Assembly: GCF_024298965.1 (NCBI RefSeq)
Contig: NZ_CP085193.1
Span: 3,224,001 to 3,288,000, forward strand
Direction of reading: 5' to 3'
Source of the DNA: Streptomyces rapamycinicus NRRL 5491
GTDB lineage: Bacteria; Actinomycetota; Actinomycetes; Streptomycetales; Streptomycetaceae
Length of the DNA: 64,000 nucleotides
Part shown: one piece after another, positions 31,333-41,500 of the stretch
Position numbering within the stretch: position 1 is the stretch's first letter
Layout: each line of letters opens with the position of its first letter
Notes under the pieces: model-generated
The model's database searches: none
Seen by the model: the letters and a program-made list of their open reading frames with translations, nothing else
Told to the model about the DNA's origin: nothing
Position numbers and translations under genes: made by a program

Positions 31333-32976
31333 TCAGGCGTCCAGTCGCAGAACCTCGCGGAGCGCACGCGTCATCGCGGCTTCCGGGTCGGGGACCGAGC
31401 GCTCCGCCCGCCAGGCGACGAAGCCGTCGGGGCGGACCAGGACCGCTCCGTCGGGGGCGGTGCCGTGGAGTTCGGCCCAGTCCGTGCCCGGTTCGGGGGC
31501 GAGTTCGTGGTCCGGGCCTTCGCCCACGCGGTAGCAGTCCAGGGGGACGCCGAGGGCATCGGCGGCGCGGCGGCCGGCCTCGTGCCAGGCGGCGCCGCCC
31601 GGCCCGGTGAGCAGTACGCAGGTGCGCTCGTACAGGTCGAGGGTGGACAGCCGCACCCCGCAGCGGTGCACCCACATATGGGGTGCGCGGCTGCCGGGTT
31701 CGGCCGAGACCGTGAAGTGGTCGGGGACCGCGGGGGCGGCCGGGTCGGCGCCCGCGACCGCGCCCCGCACATAGCGGTAGCCCATGGCGACGGCCATGAC
31801 ATTGGACTGCGGGCCCTGGCCCTCGGTGGCCGGTGCCGAGTAGCCGGGGTGGCTGTGTTCGGCCGAACGGGTGGCGGCGCGGGCGCTGGTGGCCCGGGCG
31901 ACCGGCCGCCGCTCCATACCGTAGGTCTCCAGCAGCGCGGGGCCCGCCCAGCCGCCCATGACGGCGGCGAGCTTCCACGCCAGGTTGTGGGCGTCCTGGA
32001 TACCGGTGTTGGAGCCGAAGGCGCCGGTGGGCGACATCTCGTGCGCGGAGTCCCCGGCTAGGAAGACCCGGCCGTCGGAGTAGTGGTCCGCCACTCGCTC
32101 GGCCGCGTGCCAGGGCGCCTTCCCGGTGACCTCGACCTCCAGGTCGGGCATGCCGACGGCGGTGCGGATGTGCTGGGCGCAGCGCTCGTCGTCGAACGCC
32201 TCCAGCGGTTCGCCGCGCTCGGGGTGCCAGGGGGCGTGGAACACCCACTGCTCCTGGTTGTCGACGGGCAGCAGCGCCCCGTCGGCCTCGGGGTTGGTGA
32301 GGTAGCAGGCGATGAAGTGGCGGTCGCCGACCGCGTCCGCGAGCCGTTTGGCGCGGAAGGTGATGGACACGTTGTGGAACAGTTCACCGCGCCCGCTCTG
32401 CCCGATGCCGAGGGCCTCGCGCACCGGGCTGCGGGGCCCGTCGGCGGCGATGAGGTAGTCGGCGCGGACCGTGGAGCGCCGCTCGGACCTGCGGTCCAGG
32501 AGGGTGGCGGTGACGCCGTCCGCGTCCTGCTCGAAGGAGATCAGCTCGGTGGAGAACCGCAGTTCGCCACCGAGCCCCTGGGCCGCGTTCAGCAGCACAG
32601 GCTCCAGGTCGTTCTGGCTGCACAGGCACCATCCGGCGGGGCTGATCCGGGCGGCCTTGCCACCCGGGTCCATCTCCCGGAAGAGCCAGTTGCCCTCCGT
32701 ATCGGTGAGGGACGGGGTCTGCAGGATTCCGTGGTTGTCGGCCAGGACGGACGCGGCCTCGCGGATCGCGGACTCCACTCCGGCGGTGCGGAACAGTTCC
32801 ATCGTCCGGATGTTGTTCCCCCGTCCGCGCGGGTGGTGCGAGGTGCGCGGGTGTTTCTCGACCAGTAGATGACCGATCCCCAGTCGGCCCAGGAACAGTG
32901 AGGCGGACAGGCCCACGAGGGAGCCGCCCGCGATGAGGACGGGCACACGCTCAGCATTGTCGGCAAGACGGTTCAT
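31333..32976 (-). CDS. Spore-pigment FAD-dependent polyketide hydroxylase (WhiE ORFVIII-like)
   Basis: The 547-residue flavoprotein has a Rossmann FAD motif VLIAGGSLVGLSASLFLGRLG (residues 13-33; the core is AGGSLVGLSAS), RGNNIRTMELFRTAG, the DG motif YLIAADGPRSPVREALGI (about 173-190), and GRVFLAGDSAHEMSPTGAFGSNTGI (about 295-319). A thioredoxin-like C-terminal domain follows, as in aromatic polyketide hydroxylases such as RdmE and PgaE. It is divergent from the minimal-PKS operon at 33142, the position of the whiE ORFVIII hydroxylase in Streptomyces spore-pigment clusters. It presumably oxidises the cyclised pigment precursor late in sporulation. Confidence 0.93.
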   Translation of the reverse strand: MNRLADNAERVPVLIAGGSLVGLSASLFLGRLGIGHLLVEKHPRTSHHPRGRGNNIRTMELFRTAGVESAIREAASVLADNHGILQTPSLTDTEGNWLFREMDPGGKAARISPAGWCLCSQNDLEPVLLNAAQGLGGELRFSTELISFEQDADGVTATLLDRRSERRSTVRADYLIAADGPRSPVREALGIGQSGRGELFHNVSITFRAKRLADAVGDRHFIACYLTNPEADGALLPVDNQEQWVFHAPWHPERGEPLEAFDDERCAQHIRTAVGMPDLEVEVTGKAPWHAAERVADHYSDGRVFLAGDSAHEMSPTGAFGSNTGIQDAHNLAWKLAAVMGGWAGPALLETYGMERRPVARATSARAATRSAEHSHPGYSAPATEGQGPQSNVMAVAMGYRYVRGAVAGADPAAPAVPDHFTVSAEPGSRAPHMWVHRCGVRLSTLDLYERTCVLLTGPGGAAWHEAGRRAADALGVPLDCYRVGEGPDHELAPEPGTDWAELHGTAPDGAVLVRPDGFVAWRAERSVPDPEAAMTRALREVLRLDA

Positions 32977-33141
32977 TTTACTGCTATGCCCGGTGTTTCC
33001 GGGCTACTCCGAGGCGCTGACCAGGCGTTCGCTCGGATGGCTCACATATCTCGCGCCATTGGTGGGAGCGCTCCACGATCGTCTAACGGGCGGGTGTCCT
33101 CGATGCCCGGAAGGACGCGTCCGCGAAATAAGGAGTGGAAT

Positions 33142-34320
33142 ATGAGCACCCTGTCCGACATTCCGGAGACCACGGTGCACCAATCGCCGACCACCGTGGA
33201 ATCCGCTCTCACCGACACCAGATTGCGCGTCGTGTTGCTGGTGCAGGTCAACAGCGGTGCCGAGCAGCGCTTTCTGCGTGCCTACGATCAGCTGTCCCAG
33301 CAGGTGGCCGCGGTGCCCGGGCACATCAGCGACCAGCTGTGCCAGTCGATCGAGAACCCCTCGCAGTGGCTGATCACCAGCGAATGGGAAAGCGCTCCTC
33401 CGTTCCTCGCCTGGGTGGACTCCCCCGCGCACCGGGAGATGGTCAAGCCCTTCCACGGCTGTGTGGAGGACACCCGCTCACTGCGGTTCAGCATCCTGCG
33501 GGAGACCCTGACCGCCGGGTCCGCGCCGGTCGATGTCACCACCCGGGGCGTCGACGCCGCGCTGCGGGTCGGTGACGGGCTGGTCCGGCAGGCGCTCACC
33601 TTCACCGTGAAGCCGGGCAGCGAGGACACCGTCGCCAAGATCCTTGCCGATTACGCCTCGCCCGAGGCCTGGGTCGACGAGACCACCCGGCTCTCCCGTA
33701 CCTCGGTGTTCATGAGCGGCAACCGGGTGGTGCGGGCCGTGGAGGTCAAGGGCGATCTGACCGCGGCGCTGCGCTTCGTGGCCCGGCAGCCGGAGATCAG
33801 GGCCGCCGAGGAGGCCCTCAATCCGTATCTGGAGGAGGACCGCAACCTCGACGACCCCAGCTCGGCACGGGAGTTCTTCGCCCGCGCCTCGCTGCCGGTG
33901 GTCCACCACATGACGGCCGGCGGGCCGCGCCCCGCCCAGGGCGTCCACCGGCACGCCCTGCGCTACCCGGTCAAGACCGGCTGCGGCCCGGCGGTGGCCA
34001 GTCTGCTGGCCCGGCAGGACGAGCTCGCGGTGAACAAGGAGATGATCGCGGATCAGTCCGCCAAGACCCTGCTGAGCAGCACCATCTTCCAGCGTGACGA
34101 CATCGTGGTGCGGCTGGTGGACCTGGCCGTGCCGCTGGACCGGAACCCCGCCATGGCGGCCGGTGTGAGCGGCCGGCGGGCCGCCGCCGTACTGGGCCGC
34201 CTGCTGGACCTCGGGGCGGACGGGGCGGTGATCGACCTGTCCATGGACGACGGGCAGCGCCGCTTCCTCGCCGACTGCGACATGACCCCGATCACCGACC
34301 GCAAGTCGGCGGACCACTGA
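33142..34320 (+). CDS. WhiE ORFI-like SchA/CurD-domain protein
   Basis: The 392-residue protein heads the spore-pigment operon. Its N-terminal half is an antibiotic-biosynthesis-monooxygenase-like (ferredoxin-like) domain, LRVVLLVQVNSGAEQRFLRAYDQLSQQVAAVPGH in two stretches, ending SEWESAPPFLAWVDSPAHRE. The second half (from about residue 140) is the SchA/CurD domain found only in aromatic pigment clusters (VRQALTFTVKPG, RLSRTSVFMSGNRVVRAVEVKGD). Family members are needed for pigment formation but their reaction is not settled. ATG 33142 has AGGAGTGG upstream. An open frame further 5' lacks that site. No signal peptide or cofactor motif is visible. Confidence 0.88.
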   Translation: MSTLSDIPETTVHQSPTTVESALTDTRLRVVLLVQVNSGAEQRFLRAYDQLSQQVAAVPGHISDQLCQSIENPSQWLITSEWESAPPFLAWVDSPAHREMVKPFHGCVEDTRSLRFSILRETLTAGSAPVDVTTRGVDAALRVGDGLVRQALTFTVKPGSEDTVAKILADYASPEAWVDETTRLSRTSVFMSGNRVVRAVEVKGDLTAALRFVARQPEIRAAEEALNPYLEEDRNLDDPSSAREFFARASLPVVHHMTAGGPRPAQGVHRHALRYPVKTGCGPAVASLLARQDELAVNKEMIADQSAKTLLSSTIFQRDDIVVRLVDLAVPLDRNPAMAAGVSGRRAAAVLGRLLDLGADGAVIDLSMDDGQRRFLADCDMTPITDRKSADH

Positions 34321-34392
34321 CGACGTCTCTCCCCTTCGCACCTTTCCACCGCCGTGGCGCGGACCGCGCAACGCTACCTGGAGGAACTCATC

Positions 34393-34800
34393 ATGACCAC
34401 GCAGTCCCCTCTCGTCGTCGACCTCGCCGCGGTCGCCCCCAACCGCCGGCGCGGTGGCGATGTGCGCGCCATGCTCACACCGCCTCTGGTGGGTGCCACG
34501 AGCGGCTTCATGGGGATGGCCATCGTGGGGCCCGGTGAACGGGTCGCCGAGCACTACCACCCGTACTCCGAGGAGTTCGTGTACGTCGTCAGCGGCGACA
34601 TGGAGGTGGACCTGGACGGCGAGGCGCATCCGCTCCACCCCGACCAGGCGATCCTGATCCCCATCAACATGCGGCACCGGTTCCGCAATGTGGGGAGCAC
34701 CGAGGCCCGGATGGTCTTCCACCTCGGGCCCCTGGCGCCGCGCCCCGAGCTCGGTCACGTGGACACGGAGGCCGCCGAACCCGCCGAGGCGACGTCGTGA
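34393..34800 (+). CDS. WhiE ORFII-like cupin
   Basis: The 135-residue protein is a single cupin domain: motif 1 is [21 protein letters not shown] (residues about 50-70; core [12 protein letters not shown] with two histidines and a glutamate as metal ligands) and motif 2 is [12 protein letters not shown] with the third histidine near residue 95. Small cupins are fixed members of spore-pigment and related type II PKS clusters, where they help cyclisation or oxidation. ATG 34393 is supported by GGAGGAAC. The stop overlaps the GTG of the ketosynthase gene by four bases, so translation is coupled. Confidence 0.92.
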   Translation: MTTQSPLVVDLAAVAPNRRRGGDVRAMLTPPLVGATSGFMGMAIVGPGERVAEHYHPYSEEFVYVVSGDMEVDLDGEAHPLHPDQAILIPINMRHRFRNVGSTEARMVFHLGPLAPRPELGHVDTEAAEPAEATS

Positions 34801-36065
34801 CCCGACGGGTGGTGGTCACCGGGCTCGGTGTCGTCGCCCCCGGGGGTGTGGGCGTCCCGGCGTTCTGGGACATGCTCACCGCGGGCCGTACGGCCACCCG
34901 CAACATCACCCTCTTCGACGCGGAGCGGTTCCGCTCCCGGATCGCCGCCGAATGCGACTTCGACCCGCTGGCCCGCGGTCTGAGCTTCGAGCAGATCGAA
35001 CGCTCCGACCGCTACGTGCAGTTCGCGCTGGTGGCGGCCCAGGAGGCGGTACGGGACTCCGGTCTCGACCTCCAGGCGCTCAACCCCTGGCGGATAGGGG
35101 TTTCGCTGGGCAGCGCCGTCGCCGCGTCCACCCGGCTGGAGCAGGACTACGTCAAGGTCAGCGACGCCGGTGAGCACTGGGACGTGGACCACCGCAAGGC
35201 GGGTCCGCACCTCCAGCACGCGTTCTCGCCGAGCGCGCTGTCCTCCGGGGTGGCGGAGCTGACCGGGGCGCAGGGCCCGGTGCAGTCCGTCTCCACCGGC
35301 TGCACCTCCGGTCTGGACGCGATCGGATACGCCTTCCAGGCGATCGAGGAGCGGCGGGCCGATGTGTGCGTCGCCGGGGCCGCGGACTCGCCGATCACCC
35401 CGCTGACCGTGGCCTGCTTCGACTCGATCAAGGCCACCTCGGCGAACAACGACAGCGCGGCCACCGCGTCCCGGCCGTTCGACGCCCACCGGGACGGTTT
35501 CGTCCTCGGCGAGGGCGCCGCCGTGCTGATCATGGAGGAGCTGGAGCACGCCCGGGCCCGCGGGGCCCGGGTCTACTGCGAGTTCCGCGGGTTCGCCACC
35601 TACGGCAACGCGTACCACATGACCGGTCTGACCCGTGAGGGTCTTGAGATGTCCGAGGCGATCGACCACGCGCTCGGCCACGCCCGCGTCAACAGTTCGG
35701 AGGTCGACTACGTCAACGCGCACGGCTCGGGCACCAAGCAGAACGACCGGCATGAGACGGCGGCCGTGAAGCGGTCCCTGGGCGAGCACGCGTACAAGAC
35801 CCCCATGAGCTCGATCAAGTCCATGGTGGGCCATTCCCTGGGGGCGATCGGCGCCATCGAGGTGGTCGCCTGCGCCATGGCCCTCGCCCACGGCGTGGTG
35901 CCGCCGACGGCCAACTACGAGACCCCAGACCCCGAATGCGACCTCGACTATGTCCCGCGCACCGCCCGCGCCCTCCCGCTGCGCAATGTGCTGTCGGTCG
36001 GCAGCGGATTCGGCGGCTTCCAGTCCGCGGTGGTGCTGAGCCGGGCGGACGGGAGTGCGGCATGA
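34797..36065 (+). CDS. Spore-pigment ketosynthase alpha (KS-alpha)
   Basis: The 422-residue enzyme is a type II polyketide ketosynthase. The active site is intact: [10 protein letters not shown] with the acyl-binding Cys169, VNAHGSGT with His309, and [10 protein letters not shown] with Lys341 and His346. The end matches the KS family ([18 protein letters not shown]). It pairs with the chain-length factor downstream to condense malonyl units on the ACP. The TGA overlaps the ATG of that gene. The start is GTG 34797, overlapping the cupin stop. With the cupin, ACP and aromatase arrangement, this is the whiE-type spore-pigment synthase rather than an antibiotic PKS. Confidence 0.96.
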   Translation: MTRRVVVTGLGVVAPGGVGVPAFWDMLTAGRTATRNITLFDAERFRSRIAAECDFDPLARGLSFEQIERSDRYVQFALVAAQEAVRDSGLDLQALNPWRIGVSLGSAVAASTRLEQDYVKVSDAGEHWDVDHRKAGPHLQHAFSPSALSSGVAELTGAQGPVQSVSTGCTSGLDAIGYAFQAIEERRADVCVAGAADSPITPLTVACFDSIKATSANNDSAATASRPFDAHRDGFVLGEGAAVLIMEELEHARARGARVYCEFRGFATYGNAYHMTGLTREGLEMSEAIDHALGHARVNSSEVDYVNAHGSGTKQNDRHETAAVKRSLGEHAYKTPMSSIKSMVGHSLGAIGAIEVVACAMALAHGVVPPTANYETPDPECDLDYVPRTARALPLRNVLSVGSGFGGFQSAVVLSRADGSAA

Positions 36066-37311
36066 CATCGGCGAAGAGCACTCGGAACCGGGGCGCGGCC
36101 GTCACCGGCCTCGGTGTGATCGCCCCCAACGGAGTGGGCACCGACGCCTTCTGGAAGGCCACCCGGGAGGGGATCACCTTCCTGGACCGGATCTCCCGCG
36201 AGGGCAGTGAGCACTTCCCGGTCCGGATCGGCGGCCAGGTCCGCGGCTTCGACCCGGGCTCGATGATCGAGGAGCGGTTCCTCGTCCAGACCGACCGCTT
36301 CACCCACTTCGCGATGGCCTCGGCCGATCTCGCGCTGGACGACGCCAAGCTGCCGGTGGACGACATGTCGCCGTTCGCCGTGGGCGTGGTGACCGCCGCC
36401 GGGTCCGGCGGCGGTGAGTTCGGCCAGCGCGAGCTGCAGCAGCTGTACGGCAAGGGGCCACGCTATGTGGGCCCGTACCAGTCCATCGCGTGGTTCTACG
36501 CGGCCAGCACCGGCCAGGTCTCCATCCGCGGCGGGTTCAAGGGCCCCTGCGGGGTGGTGGCGAACGACGAGGCCGGCGGCCTGGACGCGCTCGCGCACGC
36601 CCGCCGGTCCATCCGGCGGGGGGCGGACGCGGTGGTGGCCGGCGCCTCCGAGGCGTCGCTGGCGCCGTACTCCATCGTCTGCATGCTCGGCTGGGACGAG
36701 CTGAGCCGGGCCCGCGACGCGGGCCGGGCCTATCTGCCGTTCACCGAGGACGCCTGTGGATTCGCGCCCGGGGAGGGCGGGGCGATGCTGGTCGTGGAGG
36801 AGGAGGGGGCCGCCAGGCGCCGCGGGGTGCGGATCCGGGGCTTCATCGCCGGCTACGGCTCGACCTTCACCGGGCCGTCCCGGTGGGAGCGGTCCCGGGA
36901 GGGGCTCGCCCAGGCCATCCGCGTGGCCCTGGAGGACGCGGAGTGCGCGCCGGAGGAGATCGACGTGGTCTTCGCCGACGCGCTCGGGGTGCCCGAGGCG
37001 GACCGCGCCGAGGCGCTGGCGATCGCCGACGCCCTCGGGCCGCACGGCACCCGGGTCCCGGTGACCGCGCCCAAGACCGGCTTCGGCCGGGCGCACTGCG
37101 CGGCTCCCACTCTGGACGTGGCGGCGGCGCTGCTCTCCATGGAGCACCGCGTGGTGCCTCCGACCCCGTACGTCACCGACGTCTGCCATGACCTCGACCT
37201 CGTCACCCGCAGCTCCCGCCCCGCCGAGCCGCGGACGGCGCTGGTGCTCAGCAGAGGACTCATGGGTTGCAACGCGGCGCTCGTGCTCCGCGGACCGGAA
37301 GGAGATTACTG

Positions 37312-37312
<1 letters not shown>
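36062..37312 (+). CDS. Spore-pigment chain length factor (KS-beta)
   Basis: The 416-residue protein is the KS-like partner of the KS-alpha subunit. The catalytic cysteine is absent: the aligned segment is [12 protein letters not shown], with Glu170 at the Cys position, where most antibiotic-cluster chain length factors have Gln. The rest follows the family ([60 protein letters not shown]). KS-beta forms the heterodimer tunnel that sets polyketide length. The ATG overlaps the KS-alpha stop (ATGA), and its own stop shares a base with the ACP start. Confidence 0.95.
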
Positions 37313-38368
<1,056 letters not shown>

Positions 38369-38388
38369 CGCACGCATCGCGCCGCACG

Positions 38389-38425
38389 GGGCCGCCGACG
38401 GAGCTCGTCTCCCGGCGGCCCTTTT
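38389..38425 (+). terminator. Rho-independent terminator of the spore-pigment operon
   Basis: The arms GGGCCGCCG (38389-38397) and CGGCGGCCC (38413-38421) form a perfect 9-bp stem with a 15-base loop, followed by TTTT (38422-38425). It directly follows the last whiE-type gene. A run of TTTCGTACG-like repeats follows (38436-38462). Confidence 0.88.
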
Positions 38426-38735
38426 CGTATGGCGTCTTTCGTACGGCCTTTTTCGTACGCCGTCGCGAGTGGGTTATGCACCGGGCGCGAAAATCTCACA
38501 CTACTGGGCTCATCGGAATGTTGTCTGCCGAAAAGGTGAAAGGGCATCAGTCCATTCGCGCGGCAAATGAGTGATCATTGCGCTTATCTCCACCCAGAGG
38601 GCTTACAACCGAGCAGATCGCAGGCCGCGCCGAGTGGCAGGGGAAGCCCTCTTCGCTGACGGTGGACAAGACGCCGCTGCGATCCCTTTATCTGGCAAAT
38701 AGTCAGTATCGCGACGGCGCCGGAAGGAATGGCTC
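38426..38735 (+). other. Intergenic region upstream of surface-protein gene
   Basis: This 310-bp stretch has no supportable ORF. It is AT-richer than its surroundings and holds repeated TTTCGTACG motifs near its start, a TGATCA site (about 38570) and CCTTTATCTGGC about 50 bp before the next start codon. It probably contains the promoter and leader of the surface-protein gene. I looked for riboswitch-like conserved boxes and did not find any I could identify. Confidence 0.4.
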
Positions 38736-39293
38736 ATGCGATCTACTCGCGCACTCTTCACCGGGGCGGCGATTGCCGCCACCCTGACCCTTGGCGCCCC
38801 CGCCGCCGCGTTCGCCGCCGACGTCTCGGACCCGGGCGGTCACGGCGGGTACTCGAGCAGCCAGGAGTCCTCCGAGGAGGGCTACGGCCAGGGCGGCAGC
38901 TCCTGGAAGGACAAGGACGACCACGGCCGCGAGGAAGGCCGGGAAGACCACCGCAAGGAAGAAGAGCACGGCAAGGAGGAGATGAAGGGCAAGGACGAGG
39001 GCGGCGAGCGCGACTGGTCCTCCTCCCACGGCAAGGACGAGGACGACTGGTCCCACGGCAAGGACGAGGGCCGGGAGCACGAGTGGTCCGGCAAGAAGGA
39101 CCACGACTGGTCCGGTGGCGACTGGAAGGACCACGAGAAGGGCGAGAAGCCGCGCGGTGGCGTCCACACCGGTGGTGGCGGCATGGCCACCACGGGCAGT
39201 GGCATGGCCGCCGGCTCGGTCCTGCTCCTCGGCGGCCTCGGCGCCGGCGCCTACGCCCTGCGTCGCCGCAAGCCGGCCGGCACCGCGATCTGA
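38736..39293 (+). CDS. Secreted surface protein with MATTG-type sorting signal
   Basis: The 185-residue protein has a signal peptide (MRSTRALFTGAAIAATLTLGAPAAAFA, cleavage near 27), then a very hydrophilic, repeat-rich middle (Lys/Asp/Glu/His/Trp with recurring HGKDE, DWS and WSGK pieces, residues about 45-140). The C-terminal module MATTG (about 150-154), a hydrophobic span (AAGSVLLLGGLGAGAYAL) and RRRK end the chain. MATTG resembles the LAXTG signal of actinobacterial sortases. The next gene encodes a sortase, so this is a plausible substrate anchored to the cell wall. Function unknown. GGAAGG precedes the ATG. Confidence 0.78.
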   Translation: MRSTRALFTGAAIAATLTLGAPAAAFAADVSDPGGHGGYSSSQESSEEGYGQGGSSWKDKDDHGREEGREDHRKEEEHGKEEMKGKDEGGERDWSSSHGKDEDDWSHGKDEGREHEWSGKKDHDWSGGDWKDHEKGEKPRGGVHTGGGGMATTGSGMAAGSVLLLGGLGAGAYALRRRKPAGTAI

Positions 39294-39315
39294 GCCTGAC
39301 TCTTCGTATTCAGTA

Positions 39316-39354
39316 CTGCCGTGGCACCTCCGCCGAGCGGTGGTGCCACGGCAG
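39316..39354. terminator. Strong hairpin between surface protein and sortase genes
   Basis: CTGCCGTGGCACC (39316-39328) and GGTGCCACGGCAG (39342-39354) form a perfect 13-bp stem around a 13-base loop. It lies 20 bp after the surface-protein stop. There is no T-run, so it may terminate, partly attenuate or stabilise the transcript before the sortase gene. Downstream AAGGCGC-like repeats (39380-39440) separate it from the sortase. Confidence 0.65.
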
Positions 39355-39447
39355 TTCCACGAGCGCTGTGAGAAAAGCGGCCGTGAGAAAGGCGCCTTGA
39401 GCTGAGGCGCCATGAGACAAGGCGCTGTAAGAAAGGCGAACACCCCT

Positions 39448-40170
39448 ATGGGAAAGCCGGCCAAGCAGGGCGCTGCCGATGGCAACACCCGCATTCTCCG
39501 CTGGGCCGCCGCGTCGGCCCTCATCGGCGTATTCCTCATCTACAACTCCGTGGACGCCGCCTCCCAGAACACCCCGTCGGCCCGGCCCGCGGCCAGCGCC
39601 CCCGCGTCCATCTCCGAACCGGAGAGCGACACCTCCAACGAGGACGCGTACGCGGATTCCCCGGAGTCGACGGCCGCCCCCGAGTCCCGTCCGGGACCCG
39701 CGCTGCCGCGCTCCCCCGCCTCCCATCTGGACATCCCGTCGATCGGCGTGAGCGCGCCCTTCACCCCGCTGTCGCTGGACGCCGCGGGCGTGCTGGTCCC
39801 GCCTCCGGACACCGACCAGAACCTGGTGGGCTGGTACCAGGGCGGGCCCTCGCCCGGTGAGCGCGGCAACGCGATCGTGGCTGGGCATGTGGACACCAAG
39901 ATCGGCCCGGCGGTGTTCTACACCCTCGGCCAGCTCAAGCCGAAGAGCAAGGTGGCCATCACCCGCGAGGACGGGATCGTGGCGACCTTCGTGGTCGACA
40001 AGGTCAAGACGTTCAAGAAGAACGCCTTCCCGGACAAGCAGGTCTACGGGGACACCCCGAACGCGCAGTTGCGGCTGATCACCTGCGGCGGGGCCTACGA
40101 CCACACGGCCAAGGACTACACGGCCAATGTGGTGGTGTTCGCGCACCTCACCACGTACCGGTACAGCTGA
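39448..40170 (+). CDS. Class F sortase
   Basis: The 240-residue protein has an N-terminal membrane anchor (RILRWAAASALIGVFLIYNSV, residues about 15-35), a proline/serine-rich linker to about 90 and a compact sortase domain: LDIPSIGVSAPFTPL, NAIVAGHVDTKIGPAVFYTL with catalytic His147, and LRLITCGGAYDHT with catalytic Cys213. An arginine near the end (Arg238) could complete the active site. Class F sortases of actinobacteria anchor surface proteins or build wall polymers. The upstream surface protein is the likely substrate. ATG 39448 was preferred over ATG 39412 because a GAAAGG site precedes it. Confidence 0.9.
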   Translation: MGKPAKQGAADGNTRILRWAAASALIGVFLIYNSVDAASQNTPSARPAASAPASISEPESDTSNEDAYADSPESTAAPESRPGPALPRSPASHLDIPSIGVSAPFTPLSLDAAGVLVPPPDTDQNLVGWYQGGPSPGERGNAIVAGHVDTKIGPAVFYTLGQLKPKSKVAITREDGIVATFVVDKVKTFKKNAFPDKQVYGDTPNAQLRLITCGGAYDHTAKDYTANVVVFAHLTTYRYS

Positions 40171-40406
40171 CGCGCCGACAGACACCGGACGAAGCCCCGC
40201 ACACACCCGCGCACACCACGGTGCCCGCGTCGTCGAGGACGGATGACGCGGGCACCGTGGTGGCGTTTTCCCCTCCCCGCCCCTTCCACCCCGGGGTCTG
40301 GGGCGGGAGCCCCGCCTTCCAGCCCCTCCGGCGATTGAGGAGCGGGGTCTGGGGCGGAGCCCCAGTTTCGGGAAGGGGCGGGGAGGGGGACAGTCCGCCG
40401 TGGGCG
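40171..40406. repeat. Repeat module 3: inverted ends with short core
   Basis: Between the convergent sortase and methyltransferase genes, TTTTCCCCTCCCCGCCCC (40266 on) and its reverse complement (40371-40390) bound a 125-bp module. The core contains GGGTCTGGGGCGGGAGCCCC and AGCCCCTCCGGCGATTGAGG-like pieces, with no long tandem array. It shares the tail (ACAGTCCGCCGTGGGCGT) with modules 1 and 2. It also contains GCACCGTGG/CCACGGTGC arms near 40216-40262 that could end both transcripts. No gene is supported. Confidence 0.75.
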
Positions 40407-41489
40407 TCAGGGGGTGCCGGGTGCCCCTACCGTGGAGTCGAACGCGTGCAGGGCGCCGTTGACGGGCCGGATGTCGGTCACGTTCAGACCGGCCTCCGTC
40501 ATCCGCGCCACCATGCTCTCCTCGGTGTGCTTCCGGCCGCCCACATTGAGCAGCAGGAACAGGTCCATCGCCGTGGTGAAGGAGGACGGGCTGTTGTCGA
40601 CGAGGTTCTCGATGACGACCACCCTGGCGCCGGGGCGCGCCGCCGCGACCACGTTGGCGAGCGTCCGGCGGGTGCTCTCGTCGTTCCATTCGAGGATGTT
40701 CTTGATGATGTAGAGGTCGGCCTCGACGGGGACCTCGCGGCGGCAGTCGCCGGGCACGAGCGTCGCCCGCGAGGCCAGCGCCCCGCCGTCCCGCAGCCGC
40801 GGGTCGGCGTTAGCCACCACCTGTGGCAGGTCCAGCAGCGCGCCGTGCAGCGCCGGGTGCTTCTCCAGCAGGCCGGCCAGCACATGCCCCTGGCCGCCGC
40901 CGATGTCCACCACTTCCTTGACCCCGTCGAGGTCGAGGAAGGCGGCGACGTCGGTGGCGGACTGCCGGCTGGAGGTGGTCATCGCGGCGTCGAACACCCG
41001 GGCCGACTCGGGCGCGTCCTCGTGGAGATAGGCGAAGAAGTCCTTGCCGTAGATCTCATTGACGACACAGCCGCCGGTGCGCACCGCCCGGTCCAGCAGC
41101 GGCCACGCCTCCCAGGTCCATGGCTCGGTGCACCACAGGGCGATATTGCGCAGGCTGCCCGCGGTGTCCTCGCGCAGCAGCCGGGACATCTCGGTGTGCC
41201 GGAAGCGGCCGTCCTCGGTCTCGGCGAAGATCTGACAGCAGGCCAGGGAGCGCAGCAGCCGGCGCAGCGGATCGGGTTCGACGTCCACGGCGGAGGCGAG
41301 CTCGCCGATGGAGGCGGGCCGGTCGCCGAGCGCGTCGGCGACGCGCAGCCGGACCGCGGCGCGCACCGAGGCCGCCCGTGCGGCGCCGAAGACGATTTCG
41401 CGCAGCCGCATGGGCGGCGGGAGCGCGGCGGGTGGGGGCTGTGCCGCGGCGGTTCTGTCGGTGTCGGTGTCGGTGTCCACAGTGGTCAT
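40407..41489 (-). CDS. SAM-dependent O-methyltransferase (plant-type/antibiotic family)
   Basis: The 360-residue protein has an N-terminal winged-helix dimerisation domain (LREIVFGAARAASVRAAVRLRVADALGDRPASIGELASAVDVEPDPLRRLLRSL, about residues 33-87) and a C-terminal Rossmann methyltransferase domain with EVVDIGGGQGHVLAGLL (about 193-209), then LPGDCRREVP-like and IIKNILEWNDESTRR (catalytic-region histidine replaced by N/E/W context). It fits small-molecule O-methyltransferases of polyketide pathways. It follows the beta-helix gene by 11 bp in the same direction. Link to the spore pigment or another aromatic product is possible but not shown. ATG 41489 follows GAGAGGCGGGG. Confidence 0.88.
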   Translation of the reverse strand: MTTVDTDTDTDRTAAAQPPPAALPPPMRLREIVFGAARAASVRAAVRLRVADALGDRPASIGELASAVDVEPDPLRRLLRSLACCQIFAETEDGRFRHTEMSRLLREDTAGSLRNIALWCTEPWTWEAWPLLDRAVRTGGCVVNEIYGKDFFAYLHEDAPESARVFDAAMTTSSRQSATDVAAFLDLDGVKEVVDIGGGQGHVLAGLLEKHPALHGALLDLPQVVANADPRLRDGGALASRATLVPGDCRREVPVEADLYIIKNILEWNDESTRRTLANVVAAARPGARVVVIENLVDNSPSSFTTAMDLFLLLNVGGRKHTEESMVARMTEAGLNVTDIRPVNGALHAFDSTVGAPGTP

Positions 41490-41500
41490 GTCCCCGCCTC

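Noticed and set aside
30407..32248. Collagen-like Pro/Gly/Arg protein on the minus strand
   Set aside because: The frame is the minisatellite read through into the shadow of the hydroxylase gene. It has no ribosome site and its repeats are open in several frames.
38426..38735. Riboswitch in the leader of the surface-protein gene
   Set aside because: I could not match any known conserved boxes (c-di-AMP, cobalamin or TPP types).
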